Shown: positions 7,440 through 15,307 of the stretch, one piece after another | Position numbering within the stretch: position 1 is the stretch's first letter | Layout of the letters: each line of letters opens with the position of its first letter | Assembly (NCBI GenBank): GCA_905210845.1 | Contig: CAJLYG010000035.1 | Coordinates: 1 to 19,556 of the forward strand | Reading direction: 5' to 3' | DNA from: an uncultured Prevotella sp. | GTDB taxonomy: Bacteria > Bacteroidota > Bacteroidia > Bacteroidales > Bacteroidaceae | Length of the DNA: 19,556 nucleotides | The notes under the pieces: model-generated | Seen by the model: only the letters and a program-made list of their open reading frames with translations | The model's database searches: none | Told to the model about the DNA's origin: nothing | Translations under genes and position numbers: made by a program

Positions 7440-7639
7440 CATCGTTTTGTCGAATAACGGTCATAATCTGAGGCTTATTCACTTTCTATTCAGTCGATTG
7501 TTTTAGATTGAAAGTATTCTAATATATTTCTCTTTCAATTTGTAAGATAAACATAGGCTAATTAAAATAAATAGTAACTACGCTTAAAATCAAAATATCA
7601 AAATGCTGTATATATGATTAATTTGCTTTCAAAATGTCG

Positions 7640-7647
7640 TAAATTTG
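7640..7647 (+). promoter_or_regulatory. -7 promoter element of asnB-amt
   Basis: TAAATTTG matches TAnnTTTG exactly. The nearest TTTG (7622-7625) is only 14 nt upstream, shorter than normal, so the -33 box is uncertain. The predicted transcript would carry a leader of about 165 nt, long for this window. The rest of the 435 nt dapF-asnB gap is AT-rich; I see no RNA gene in it. Confidence 0.45.
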
Positions 7648-7710
7648 CAACTGAAACATATCAAATTGATATTTTTTGGTATGCTATTAATGATTTAGGG
7701 AGAAAGAAGC

Positions 7711-7794
7711 ATGGAAAAGAAGAGATTAATCATCCTTATCTGCAGGGGAACGAAAGATTCTTGCTGTCAGTGGGATCAAATCGCAAACTTATAA
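7711..7794 (+). other. Possible 27-residue upstream ORF in the asnB leader
   Basis: Within the predicted asnB leader, an ATG at 7711 opens 27 codons ending at TAA 7792-7794, 23 nt before the asnB start. It is preceded by AGGGAGAAAG at 7697-7706, a purine-rich stretch that could act as a ribosome site. The peptide begins MEKKRLIILICRG and holds two adjacent Cys, one Gln and one Asn, with no run of Asn or Gln codons that would point to classical attenuation. Weak evidence; it may be chance. Confidence 0.15.
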
Positions 7795-7817
7795 TAACTT
7801 TAAAAGAATATAATAAT

Positions 7818-9509
7818 ATGTGTGGAATCGTATCTATCTTCAACATTCAGGAGCAGACTCCTGAGCTTAGGCAGAAAGCATTGCGAATGAGTCAGAAAAT
7901 CCGCCACCGGGGTCCTGATTGGAGCGGTATCTATTGTGGTGGTTCTGCTATTCTCGCCCATGAGCGTTTGTCTATTGTTGATCCGGAATCAGGCAAGCAG
8001 CCTTTGTTTTCTCCGGACAAGAAGCAAGTGTTAGCAGTGAATGGAGAGATTTATAACCATAAGGATATCCGCAAGGAGTTTGCAGGAGAATATTCTTTCC
8101 AGACGGGTTCCGACTGTGAGGTGATCCTTGCCTTATATCGCCAGTGGCGTAATGGCACAGCAGATGCTGCATCTCTGATTCACATGATTGAGAAGTTGAG
8201 TGGAATTTTTGCCTTTGCCCTTTATGATGTTGAGCGGGATGAGTTTCTGATTGCCCGCGATCCTATTGGAGTTATTCCTTTGTATATCGGTTATGATCCG
8301 GATGGCAAGGTATATGTCGCCAGTGAGTTGAAGGCTTTGGAAGGCAATTGTGACCATTACGGGCCTTTCCTCCCTGGACACTATTACTGGAGTGGTGATC
8401 CAGGGCAAAAGAGATATTATACCAGAGATTGGTTTAGTTATGATAAGGTAAAAGATAACAAGGCGAGTGTTCAGGAAATTCATGATTCGCTGGAAGATGC
8501 AGTCCGCCGCCAGTTGATGAGTGATGTCCCTTATGGCGTCCTTCTCAGCGGTGGTCTGGATTCTTCCGTGATCTCTGCCATTGCCGAAAAGTATTCGCAA
8601 AACCGTGTGGAGGAAGGTGGAGCGACGAAGGCTTGGTGGCCCCGTCTGCATTCTTTTGCCGTTGGACTGAAGGGCGCGCCTGATTTGGCAAAGGCTCGTC
8701 TGGTGGCAGACTATATCGGAACGGTCCATCATGAGATCAATTACACGATTCAGGAGGGCTTGGATGCCATTCGCGATGTGATCTATTTCATTGAGACGTA
8801 TGATGTGACGACAGTTCGTGCCTCTACTCCTATGTATCTGTTGGCGCGTGTCATCAAGTCGATGGGAATTAAGATGGTACTTTCTGGTGAAGGAGCCGAT
8901 GAGATCTTTGGCGGGTATCTGTATTTCCACAAGGCACCGAATGCAAAGGCTTTTCATGAGGAAACCGTGCGCAAGTTATCAAAGCTCTATTTATATGATT
9001 GCTTGCGGGCGAACAAGAGTCTTGCGGCATGGGGAGTGGAGGGACGTGTTCCCTTTTTGGACAAGGAGTTCCTGGATGTTGCCATGCGCACGAATCCAGA
9101 GGCTAAGATGTGCCCGGGTCAGACCATCGAGAAAAAGATCGTCCGTGAGGCATTTTCCGACATGCTTCCCCAGGAAGTGGCTTGGCGCCAGAAGGAACAG
9201 TTTTCTGATGGAGTGGGCTATAGCTGGATCGACACCCTGAAGCAGATTACTGCATCTGCGGTCAGCGACGAGCAGATGGCACATGCTGCGGAACGGTTCC
9301 CGATCAATCCGCCGAGGAACAAAGAAGAGTATTACTATCGTTCGATTTTCGCGGAACACTTCCCTTCAGACAGCGCGGCGAAGAGCGTGCCCAGCGTGCC
9401 CAGCGTTGCATGTAGCACTGCTGAGGCTTTAGCTTGGGACGCCTCCTTCAAGAATATGAATGAACCGAGCGGACGAGCAGTCTCGGACATTCACGAGCAG
9501 GCTTACTAA
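7818..9509 (+). CDS. asnB: Glutamine-hydrolysing asparagine synthetase
   Basis: Makes asparagine from aspartate, ATP and glutamine. The start is fixed by the family: Met-Cys2-Gly-Ile, where Cys2 becomes the N-terminal glutaminase nucleophile. A longer frame starting at 7614 would bury it, so it is rejected. The 563 residues are close to the E. coli AsnB length (554). The glutaminase domain (1-~200) shows HRGPD (30-34), ERLSIVD (49-55), NGEIYNH (75-81) and SD (98-99). The synthetase domain shows the PP-loop SGGLDSS (244-250) and SGEGADEIFGGY. The C-terminus carries a short Ser/Pro/Val/Ala-rich stretch (KSVPSVPSV) and a tail less like the family. The ammonium transporter follows 46 nt downstream on the same strand, so the two are probably co-transcribed, tying asparagine synthesis to nitrogen supply. 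Confidence 0.96.
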   Translation: MCGIVSIFNIQEQTPELRQKALRMSQKIRHRGPDWSGIYCGGSAILAHERLSIVDPESGKQPLFSPDKKQVLAVNGEIYNHKDIRKEFAGEYSFQTGSDCEVILALYRQWRNGTADAASLIHMIEKLSGIFAFALYDVERDEFLIARDPIGVIPLYIGYDPDGKVYVASELKALEGNCDHYGPFLPGHYYWSGDPGQKRYYTRDWFSYDKVKDNKASVQEIHDSLEDAVRRQLMSDVPYGVLLSGGLDSSVISAIAEKYSQNRVEEGGATKAWWPRLHSFAVGLKGAPDLAKARLVADYIGTVHHEINYTIQEGLDAIRDVIYFIETYDVTTVRASTPMYLLARVIKSMGIKMVLSGEGADEIFGGYLYFHKAPNAKAFHEETVRKLSKLYLYDCLRANKSLAAWGVEGRVPFLDKEFLDVAMRTNPEAKMCPGQTIEKKIVREAFSDMLPQEVAWRQKEQFSDGVGYSWIDTLKQITASAVSDEQMAHAAERFPINPPRNKEEYYYRSIFAEHFPSDSAAKSVPSVPSVACSTAEALAWDASFKNMNEPSGRAVSDIHEQAY

Positions 9510-9555
9510 GTATAGGATTCAAAGAGAGGATAACAACAACACATACACAAAATAC

Positions 9556-10962
9556 ATGATTCATATGAGAGTACATAAGAGATGGTATCTATTGATGCTT
9601 GGCATGATTATTATTGCCATAGCAGGATTGTTTACTTCGGAACCAACATTTACTTGTGATTTTTCCAAGATTAATGCAGCAGATGTGGCATGGTTGATTA
9701 CTGCCACGATATTCGTGTTAATGATGACCCCGGGACTTTCCTTCTTTTATGGAGGCATGGTGGGAGCAAAGAACGTGATATCCACGATGTTGCAGAGCTT
9801 TATTGCGATGGGACTGATCAGTGTGCTCTGGGTCGTCTTCGGGTTCAGCCTTGCTTTCGGTGATGATATCGGTGGCGTGATCGGTAATCCTCAAACCTTC
9901 TTGATGTTCCAGAACGTAGGCGCGGGTACTTACCTGACTCCAACCGGTAAGATCTTGGGTGGAGCAACGATACCATTGGCTTTGTTTGCCTTGTTCCAGA
10001 TGAAGTTTGCCATTATCACCCCGTCTTTGATCACGGGTTCCTTTGCCGAGCGTGTGCGCTTCTCGGCTTATATGTTCTTCATGATATGGTTCTTCGTGGT
10101 GATTTATTGTCCATTGGCGCACATGACATGGCATCCAGATGGACTGTTCTTGAAGTGGGGAGTCGTCGACTTTGCCGGAGGTATCGTCGTCCATGCCTCA
10201 TCTGGCGTAGCAGCCTTGGCTGGAGCGGTTTTCTTGGGCAGGCGAAACGCCGCCACGCGTAGGGAAGAACCTGCCAACATCCCCTTTGTGCTCTTAGGTG
10301 CAGCGATGCTCTGGCTGGGCTGGTTCGGGTTTAATGCTGGTAGTTCACTGCATGCAGACGGACAGGCAGTGAAAGCGTTTTTAAACACGAACACCGCAGC
10401 AGCAACGGCCATGATGACTTGGATCTTCTTCGACTGCCTGCGTGGGCGCAAGCCATCCGCTATGGGAGCTGCCGTTGGCTGTGTTGTCGGATTAGTTGCC
10501 ATCACCCCATCAGCTGGATATGTGACTGTAGGACAGAGCATTTTTATTTCATTTGTCATTACGATCATTTGCAATACGGCTGTTTATTGGCGCAGCCATA
10601 GTAGCATTGATGATGCCTTGGATGTTTTCCCTACCCATGGGACTGGTGGTATTTTTGGTACCATCCTCACCGGTGTCTTCATCCATGAGGGCCTGGTGTC
10701 AGGAACTTGGTCGGGATTCGTCATCTTCCTCTATCATCTCTTGGCTGTGGCAATCGTCATCGTTTATACCTTTGGCATGAGCTATTTAGGGTATTGGTTG
10801 ATAGACAAGGTCATCCCCATGCGTGTCAGCTCTGCCAGTGAGCGGGTGGGACTCGACTTTAGTCAGCATGACGAGCACTATGGGTTTGCCCAGATCGGAG
10901 AGCGTGAGATTGCGGAATATGAAGAGCATATCCGTCAGAAGAATGAAGATAAAGGTAATTAG
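9556..10962 (+). CDS. amtB: Amt-family ammonium transporter
   Basis: An inner-membrane ammonium channel/transporter. The 468 residues from the chosen ATG comprise an N-terminal hydrophobic segment (about 10-28) and some eleven membrane helices. Family signatures: PGLSFFYGGMVGAKN (59-73), FAERVRFSAY (163-172), VDFAGGIVVHASSG (204-217) containing the conserved Asp205 and pore His213, WFGFNAGSS (256-264) and THGTGGIFG (360-368) with the second pore His361. The C-terminal cytoplasmic tail is long and charged. The longest frame starts inside asnB; the ATG at 9556 leaves a 46 nt gap, and an ATG at 9565 is equally plausible. No PII (glnB/glnK) gene follows, which is unusual for an amt locus. It would supply ammonium to glutamine synthetase and AsnB. 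Confidence 0.95.
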   Translation: MIHMRVHKRWYLLMLGMIIIAIAGLFTSEPTFTCDFSKINAADVAWLITATIFVLMMTPGLSFFYGGMVGAKNVISTMLQSFIAMGLISVLWVVFGFSLAFGDDIGGVIGNPQTFLMFQNVGAGTYLTPTGKILGGATIPLALFALFQMKFAIITPSLITGSFAERVRFSAYMFFMIWFFVVIYCPLAHMTWHPDGLFLKWGVVDFAGGIVVHASSGVAALAGAVFLGRRNAATRREEPANIPFVLLGAAMLWLGWFGFNAGSSLHADGQAVKAFLNTNTAAATAMMTWIFFDCLRGRKPSAMGAAVGCVVGLVAITPSAGYVTVGQSIFISFVITIICNTAVYWRSHSSIDDALDVFPTHGTGGIFGTILTGVFIHEGLVSGTWSGFVIFLYHLLAVAIVIVYTFGMSYLGYWLIDKVIPMRVSSASERVGLDFSQHDEHYGFAQIGEREIAEYEEHIRQKNEDKGN

Positions 10963-11021
10963 CCTTGTGCTATTTTATAAAGATAAATAGAAGATAAGAT
11001 TTCTTATACCATGAAAACAAT

Positions 11022-11055
11022 GACCGCAAGTCGTCTGGAGGGATGGCTTGCGGTC
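11022..11055. terminator. Hairpin between convergent amt and epimerase genes
   Basis: GACCGCAAG (11022-11030) and CTTGCGGTC (11047-11055) form a perfect 9 bp stem with a 16 nt loop. It lies 60 nt after the amt stop and 65 nt after the stop of the converging SDR gene. The following U-run is poor on both strands (a short TTTT on the -), so it may be a bidirectional terminator or a 3'-end stabiliser. Confidence 0.5.
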
Positions 11056-11120
11056 GCATTCTTCTGATCGCTTCAGCAATTGCTTGTGTTGTCCGTGTTC
11101 ACCATGAGGTAACCTTTCAA

Positions 11121-12155
11121 TTAGGAGCGTGACACCCGTTGCTGTTCCACGATCGTTGCCATCAACTTGTCTTCCCACCGTCCTCTTATCTGGAAACCGA
11201 GAGATTGCAATTTCCCTATGTCAAATGTGGCAATGGGAATCTGGGAATTGCTTGATCCTTCGGCTTGGACAGGAAGTTGGATGATTACCTTTTTCCCCGA
11301 AGCCTTGGCGATGGTCTCTGCAAGTTGTCGGATCGAAAAGCAAGAGGAAGGATCTGCGACATTGTAAGCCTCTCCTTTCTTTCCTTTCAGGAGAATATAG
11401 AGCAAGGCCTTCACGCAGTCAACGACATAGCACCAGGAACGCAACTGACTGCCATCGCTCTTCATGAGAATATTCTCGTCGTTCAGCACGTTCCGGATGA
11501 ACTGGGCATAGACGCGGTTATCGCTCTCTGTGAAATGTGGGCCATAGGTATGAGAGAGCCGGGCGACCACTGTATCTACGCCGTACTCCGCTGTATATGA
11601 CGCGCATAACGTCTCTGCCGCCCGTTTGGATGAGGGGTAGCAGGATCTGGGAAGCATGCTGTTGACATACCCACTGTCTATCTCTCGGAATGTCCCGGCA
11701 CCCGTGCCATAGATCTCACCTGTCGAAATGTATAGGAAACGCCTCAATTGATGCCTGCGCCCATAGTCGATGAGGTTTGATACTCCGTCAATGTTCGACT
11801 TGATCACCTCAACAGGGCACATGGAGAAAAAATTAGGGCTTGCATGGCTGGCTGCATCTATGATATAATCGAAGGACTTGTCGGATGCGATAGGCTGCAT
11901 GACATCTTGTCGTAGGAAATGGAAGTTATTTGAGTCCCAATACTGAGCGAAACGTTTTTTTGCCCTTTCTTCATTTCTTCCTGCAGCATAGACTTGACAA
12001 GAGACGTTTGTGTTCATCAAGACATCAATCAGGCAAGATCCGATCAGTCCTGTAGCACCCACCACGAGGATGCTGCTGTCCTTCAGTAAGTCCCAAGGGA
12101 GTTCTTCCTCCTGAATTTTTCTGATATCGTCCCAGTAAGATTCTATTTCAGCCAT
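11121..12155 (-). CDS. Extended-SDR NAD(P)-dependent epimerase/dehydratase/reductase
   Basis: A 344-residue extended short-chain dehydrogenase. It has the Rossmann motif VVGATGLIG (31-39), DAASHASPNFF (100-110), ISTGEIYG (143-150) and catalytic Tyr173-x3-Lys177 in SCYPSSKRAAE. The ASP-type motif and overall layout resemble nucleotide-sugar epimerases and UDP-glucuronate decarboxylase-like enzymes, but the substrate is unknown. It is the last gene of a LicD - cytidylyltransferase - SDR operon: its ATG overlaps the end of the cytidylyltransferase gene by 13 nt. By analogy with other loci that pair a cytidylyltransferase with a reductase, it may make or modify the alditol or sugar phosphate that becomes CDP-activated. 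Known TarJ reductases are of a different (medium-chain) family, so this would be a non-homologous replacement. Confidence 0.85.
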   Translation of the reverse strand: MAEIESYWDDIRKIQEEELPWDLLKDSSILVVGATGLIGSCLIDVLMNTNVSCQVYAAGRNEERAKKRFAQYWDSNNFHFLRQDVMQPIASDKSFDYIIDAASHASPNFFSMCPVEVIKSNIDGVSNLIDYGRRHQLRRFLYISTGEIYGTGAGTFREIDSGYVNSMLPRSCYPSSKRAAETLCASYTAEYGVDTVVARLSHTYGPHFTESDNRVYAQFIRNVLNDENILMKSDGSQLRSWCYVVDCVKALLYILLKGKKGEAYNVADPSSCFSIRQLAETIAKASGKKVIIQLPVQAEGSSNSQIPIATFDIGKLQSLGFQIRGRWEDKLMATIVEQQRVSRS

Positions 12156-12859
12156 GAGTCTTTTTGTGTATGCATGAGTGCTTTCAGGATTTCAAGGTCT
12201 TCGACCGTCGTGACCTTAATGTTCTTCTCTGATCCCGGTACGATATGCATCTCACGGTTGCCTAATTCCGCCATCAAGGTACAAGAAGCGACGGAATTCG
12301 TGATTCCCTTCTGTGCCGCTTCTTCATGTGCGTTGATCAGATTGCCTAATCGGAAGGTTTGAGGGGTCTGCGTACGGATGAGTTTGTCCCTGGGTATGCT
12401 TGTTGTGGAGGTGAATCCATCTTCACTTTCCAAGATGGCTTCCCGGCATTTGATCCCGGTAATGGCATATCCATATTTCTGGCAAATGGCGATATTAGAA
12501 GATATAATATCTTGCGACAGTAAGGGGCGTACGGCATCATGCACTAAGATGAGGTCGTCATCCTTGCAGCCAGCCTCCTTCAGTCCATAGATACCATGAT
12601 GGATCGATTCCATTCCTGTCTTTCCCCCATCGAAGATCCATTTGAGCTTCGTAATGGAAAACTGGTTTGCGTATGACCTCAGCACGGTTTGCCAACCATC
12701 GAGGCATACGACGGCAATGCCGTGGATGTCGGGGTGCTGTTCAAAGGCCAGCATCGTATGGATGATGATCGGGCAGTTGTCCACATGCATGAATTGTTTT
12801 GGGATGTCTTGTCCCATCCTGTTGCCGCTTCCGCCTGCAATAATCAATGCATAATTCAT
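12143..12859 (-). CDS. IspD/TarI-family cytidylyltransferase
   Basis: A 238-residue nucleotidyltransferase transferring CMP from CTP to an alcohol phosphate. Signatures: AGGSGNRMG...PKQF (8-22), VHDAVRP (106-112), RDKLIRTQTPQTF (157-169) and KVTTVEDLEIL (215-225). The family includes housekeeping IspD (methylerythritol phosphate) and TarI-type enzymes (ribitol-5-phosphate and relatives). Its place between licD and an SDR gene in a surface-glycan locus argues for the TarI-like role, making a CDP-alditol or similar donor. The segment GGKTGMES (78-85) has Gly83 where IspD/TarI proteins usually have Arg, so the substrate may differ. The start lies 1 nt after the licD stop, indicating translational coupling. 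IspD cannot be excluded without a phylogeny. Confidence 0.85.
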   Translation of the reverse strand: MNYALIIAGGSGNRMGQDIPKQFMHVDNCPIIIHTMLAFEQHPDIHGIAVVCLDGWQTVLRSYANQFSITKLKWIFDGGKTGMESIHHGIYGLKEAGCKDDDLILVHDAVRPLLSQDIISSNIAICQKYGYAITGIKCREAILESEDGFTSTTSIPRDKLIRTQTPQTFRLGNLINAHEEAAQKGITNSVASCTLMAELGNREMHIVPGSEKNIKVTTVEDLEILKALMHTQKDSWLK

Positions 12860-12860
12860 A

Positions 12861-13739
12861 TCAATGTACTTTTTGTTTTACGGTATCTAAAGATTCACGG
12901 GAATCCATGTTAAAATAAGCCTTGTGATGTTTTGCCTGCCGCTTCTCCATGGGTGGCAATTGCATATAGTCTCCAAAAAGATTACGAAGATAGGCATCAT
13001 AGTCATGTGGCAATGCCACGGGAATGCCCTCAAAGGAAAAGAACTGTGGGGAACCTGTTATCCACTCCTTGGGATAGACTTCCTTGTCTCCGTAAGATCC
13101 AGAATAGACGAGGACATTCCTTGCTGTATCAAAAGGATATTTCATACTGATGGCGCGTAATTCCTTCAGGAGATGTCTGCGGTAGGATTTTCGAAAGAAG
13201 AACCCGATGGTCTTATAGCAGAACTGTCCCCATTCCTTTGGGCGTGCTAAGAGAGCAAATTGCTCTTGGAGAGAGAATCTCTTTGAGATGGCACTCAACC
13301 TGTTCTTGATCTTATGGTAATGATGGAAGAGGCGCAGAGCTTCTTTTCGATCGTCGGAAGTGCCGTCTACGGGCAGAATATCTATATAGAGCCCGGTGAC
13401 GCACGGCGTATGCTCGTCTTCCATTAGCGTTGTCTTCTTATTGCATAGCTTCATCGAAGGCAAGGGATAATTGTCTTGCGAGTAGGGAGTGACCAGCTCA
13501 TAATCTGGACTATCCATGGCATTGAAGACTTCCACGAACCTCTCATAGTCAGGGCGAGGCATGCAGACATCTATATCATCATCCCAGGGGATCATTCCGC
13601 CATGGCGCACTGCTCCAATGGCAGTTCCCCCTACGCAGAAGTAGTGGAGCCCATGCTCATTGCAGATTTCGACAAATGCCCTGAGGATATCTGTGATGAT
13701 GGCATTCCATTTAGGTTTTATCTCTGGAGTAATAACCAT
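12861..13739 (-). CDS. LicD-family phosphotransferase
   Basis: A 292-residue protein with the LicD nucleotidyltransferase-fold signature: CVGGTAIGAVRHGG (36-48 region) followed by PWDDDIDVCMPR (51-62), whose acidic residues bind metal, and YIDILPVDG downstream. LicD proteins transfer phosphocholine or other phospho-alcohols from CDP donors onto surface glycans. It heads an operon with a cytidylyltransferase (1 nt gap) and an SDR, which would supply a CDP-activated donor. No choline kinase or transporter is present, so phosphocholine is not indicated. The ATG at 13739 is preferred to an in-frame TTG at 13760. A strong promoter lies at 13791-13821. Confidence 0.9.
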   Translation of the reverse strand: MVITPEIKPKWNAIITDILRAFVEICNEHGLHYFCVGGTAIGAVRHGGMIPWDDDIDVCMPRPDYERFVEVFNAMDSPDYELVTPYSQDNYPLPSMKLCNKKTTLMEDEHTPCVTGLYIDILPVDGTSDDRKEALRLFHHYHKIKNRLSAISKRFSLQEQFALLARPKEWGQFCYKTIGFFFRKSYRRHLLKELRAISMKYPFDTARNVLVYSGSYGDKEVYPKEWITGSPQFFSFEGIPVALPHDYDAYLRNLFGDYMQLPPMEKRQAKHHKAYFNMDSRESLDTVKQKVH

Positions 13740-13790
13740 ATCTAATATTTCTTTTGCCAAACTGTAAGATGGATTTTGATCTTATCCGTG

Positions 13791-13821
13791 CAAAAGTAGG
13801 AAAAATATTTTGAACATCAAA
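13791..13821 (-). promoter_or_regulatory. Promoter of the licD operon
   Basis: On the - strand: TTTG (13818-13821), 19 nt spacer, TACTTTTG (13791-13798). Full match to the Bacteroidota consensus. The predicted start near 13784 gives a leader of about 45 nt. It overlaps the oppositely directed flippase promoter. Confidence 0.8.
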
Positions 13822-13839
13822 CATTTAATACTATTTTTG
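13809..13839 (+). promoter_or_regulatory. Promoter of the flippase operon, interlocked with the licD promoter
   Basis: TTTG (13809-13812), 19 nt spacer, TATTTTTG (13832-13839): a full consensus match. Each promoter's -33 box lies in the other's spacer. The expected start is at about 13843-13846, only 3-6 nt before the flippase ATG (13849). Confidence 0.8.
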
Positions 13840-13848
13840 CAGGTAATT

Positions 13849-15297
13849 ATGGCAGAATCACTGAAAGAGAAAACAGCGAAAGGATTGTTCTGGGGAGCCC
13901 TTAATAATGGGACGACCCAAGTGCTGAATGCTGTTATTGGCATTATCTTAGGTAGGTTGTTAGTGCCAGAGGCCTGGGCTCCTATTGCTACGATTGCCAT
14001 TTTCTCCGCGATTGCCGGCAATCTGCAGAGCAGTGGCTTTTCCACGGCTATTGTCAACATGAAGAGTCCGAAGGACAATGATTACAATGCGGTGTTTTGG
14101 TTTAACATCCTTACCAGTTTCTTGGTGTACATCCTCCTTTTCGCTTGTTCCCCTCTTATTGCGGCCTATTTTGAGCGACCGTGCCTGGAAGACCTGTCCC
14201 GGTTCATATTCCTTTCTTTCTTTATCTCTTCCTTTGGCATATCCACGAATGCCTATATGACGAAGAACATGATGAACAAGGAGATCACCATCGTCAGTCT
14301 TTGTGCCTTAGTCATCTCGGGAAGCGTGGCTATCATCTTAGCATTAGCCGACTTTTCTTATTGGAGCTTAGCCTGGCAGCAGGTTGTCAACAGTACGGTA
14401 TTGGTCATCGGCAGGTTCTTCTTCGTGAAGTGGCGACCTTCCTTTCATGTTGATTTCTCGCCGATCCGTAAGACCTTTAGGTTTAGTATGAATATCTTGG
14501 TGACCATGATCATCAACACGGTCAACAACAATATCCTTAATTCTATCTTTGGAAAATTGTTCACGAAGACCCCTGAGGTAGTGGGTAATTTCTATCAGGC
14601 ATTCAAATGGGACATGATGGCTTATCAGTCGGTAGGAGGGACTATTGACCAGGTGGCACAACCTGTCCTGGTTTCTTTGCGTGAGGAGAAAGGGCGTGAG
14701 GTGCGTGCCTTTCGTAAGATGATCCGCCTTACAGCCTTCCTGTCCTTCCCTGCGATGTTTGGCTTGTCCTTGGTCTCACAGGAGTTTATCCTTGCTACGG
14801 TAGGCAGGAATTGGGTGGGCAGTATCCCTATCCTTCGTATTCTTTGTGTGGGAGGTGCGTTCATGCCATTCTATAACCTTTACAAGAACTTGATTATCAG
14901 TCAGGGACGCTCAGATATCAATATGTGGCTGAACATCATTCAGATCGTTATCGAGATCGGCTTGATCTTCCTGACCTACCAGCAGGGGATTATCAGCGTC
15001 GTCATCGCTTATACTCTCTTGAATATCTTCTGGCTCCTTACTTGGATGCTCTATGCTCGTCGATTGATAGGAATCCGGTTCTTAGATACTTTGGCGGATA
15101 TCTGTCCGTTTATGTTGATCGCTTTTGCCGTGATGGGCATCACCTATTTTGTGACATTGCCCTTGCATCAAGTTTATCTCTTGCTGTTTGCCAGAATCGC
15201 TGTTGCTGCCCTTCTTTACGTGGGGGTGATGAAGATCCTTAGGGTGAAGATCATGGAGGAGTGTGTCCAATTCTTCTTGGAGAAGTTTAGAAAATAG
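13849..15297 (+). CDS. Polysaccharide flippase, Wzx/MATE-like
   Basis: A 482-residue polytopic inner-membrane protein with about 12-14 helices, of the PST/MurJ-MATE group that flips lipid-linked glycan units to the periplasm. The N-terminus MAESLKEKTAKGLFWGALNN is the usual opening of Bacteroidota lipopolysaccharide-biosynthesis flippases and fixes the start; a longer frame from 13810 would extend through the promoter. Family features include GRLLVPEAW, SSGFSTAIVN and a conserved first-helix Asn/Gly pattern. It is the first gene of a + strand operon: the GT2 gene follows 10 nt after its stop. Substrate unknown; neighbours suggest an O-antigen, capsule or similar repeat unit carrying a LicD-added substituent. 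Confidence 0.92.
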   Translation: MAESLKEKTAKGLFWGALNNGTTQVLNAVIGIILGRLLVPEAWAPIATIAIFSAIAGNLQSSGFSTAIVNMKSPKDNDYNAVFWFNILTSFLVYILLFACSPLIAAYFERPCLEDLSRFIFLSFFISSFGISTNAYMTKNMMNKEITIVSLCALVISGSVAIILALADFSYWSLAWQQVVNSTVLVIGRFFFVKWRPSFHVDFSPIRKTFRFSMNILVTMIINTVNNNILNSIFGKLFTKTPEVVGNFYQAFKWDMMAYQSVGGTIDQVAQPVLVSLREEKGREVRAFRKMIRLTAFLSFPAMFGLSLVSQEFILATVGRNWVGSIPILRILCVGGAFMPFYNLYKNLIISQGRSDINMWLNIIQIVIEIGLIFLTYQQGIISVVIAYTLLNIFWLLTWMLYARRLIGIRFLDTLADICPFMLIAFAVMGITYFVTLPLHQVYLLLFARIAVAALLYVGVMKILRVKIMEECVQFFLEKFRK

Positions 15298-15301
15298 GAG
15301 G
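15296..15301 (+). promoter_or_regulatory. Strong Shine-Dalgarno site of the GT2 gene
   Basis: AGGAGG overlaps the flippase stop codon (TAG 15295-15297) and sits 6 nt before the GT2 ATG (15308). A canonical site is rare in this window and confirms the GT2 start. Confidence 0.75.
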
Positions 15302-15307
15302 TTAGCC

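Noticed and set aside
7614..7817. N-terminal extension of asnB by 68 residues
   Set aside because: It would bury the catalytic Cys2 that must be N-terminal, and it spans the -7 promoter element at 7640-7647.
11011..11067. 18-codon ORF beginning ATGAAAACAATG
   Set aside because: It spans the intergenic hairpin 11022-11055 and has no ribosome site or family support.
13737..13760. TTG start for licD
   Set aside because: An ATG seven codons downstream leaves the LicD domain intact, and TTG is a rare start codon; kept only as an alternative.
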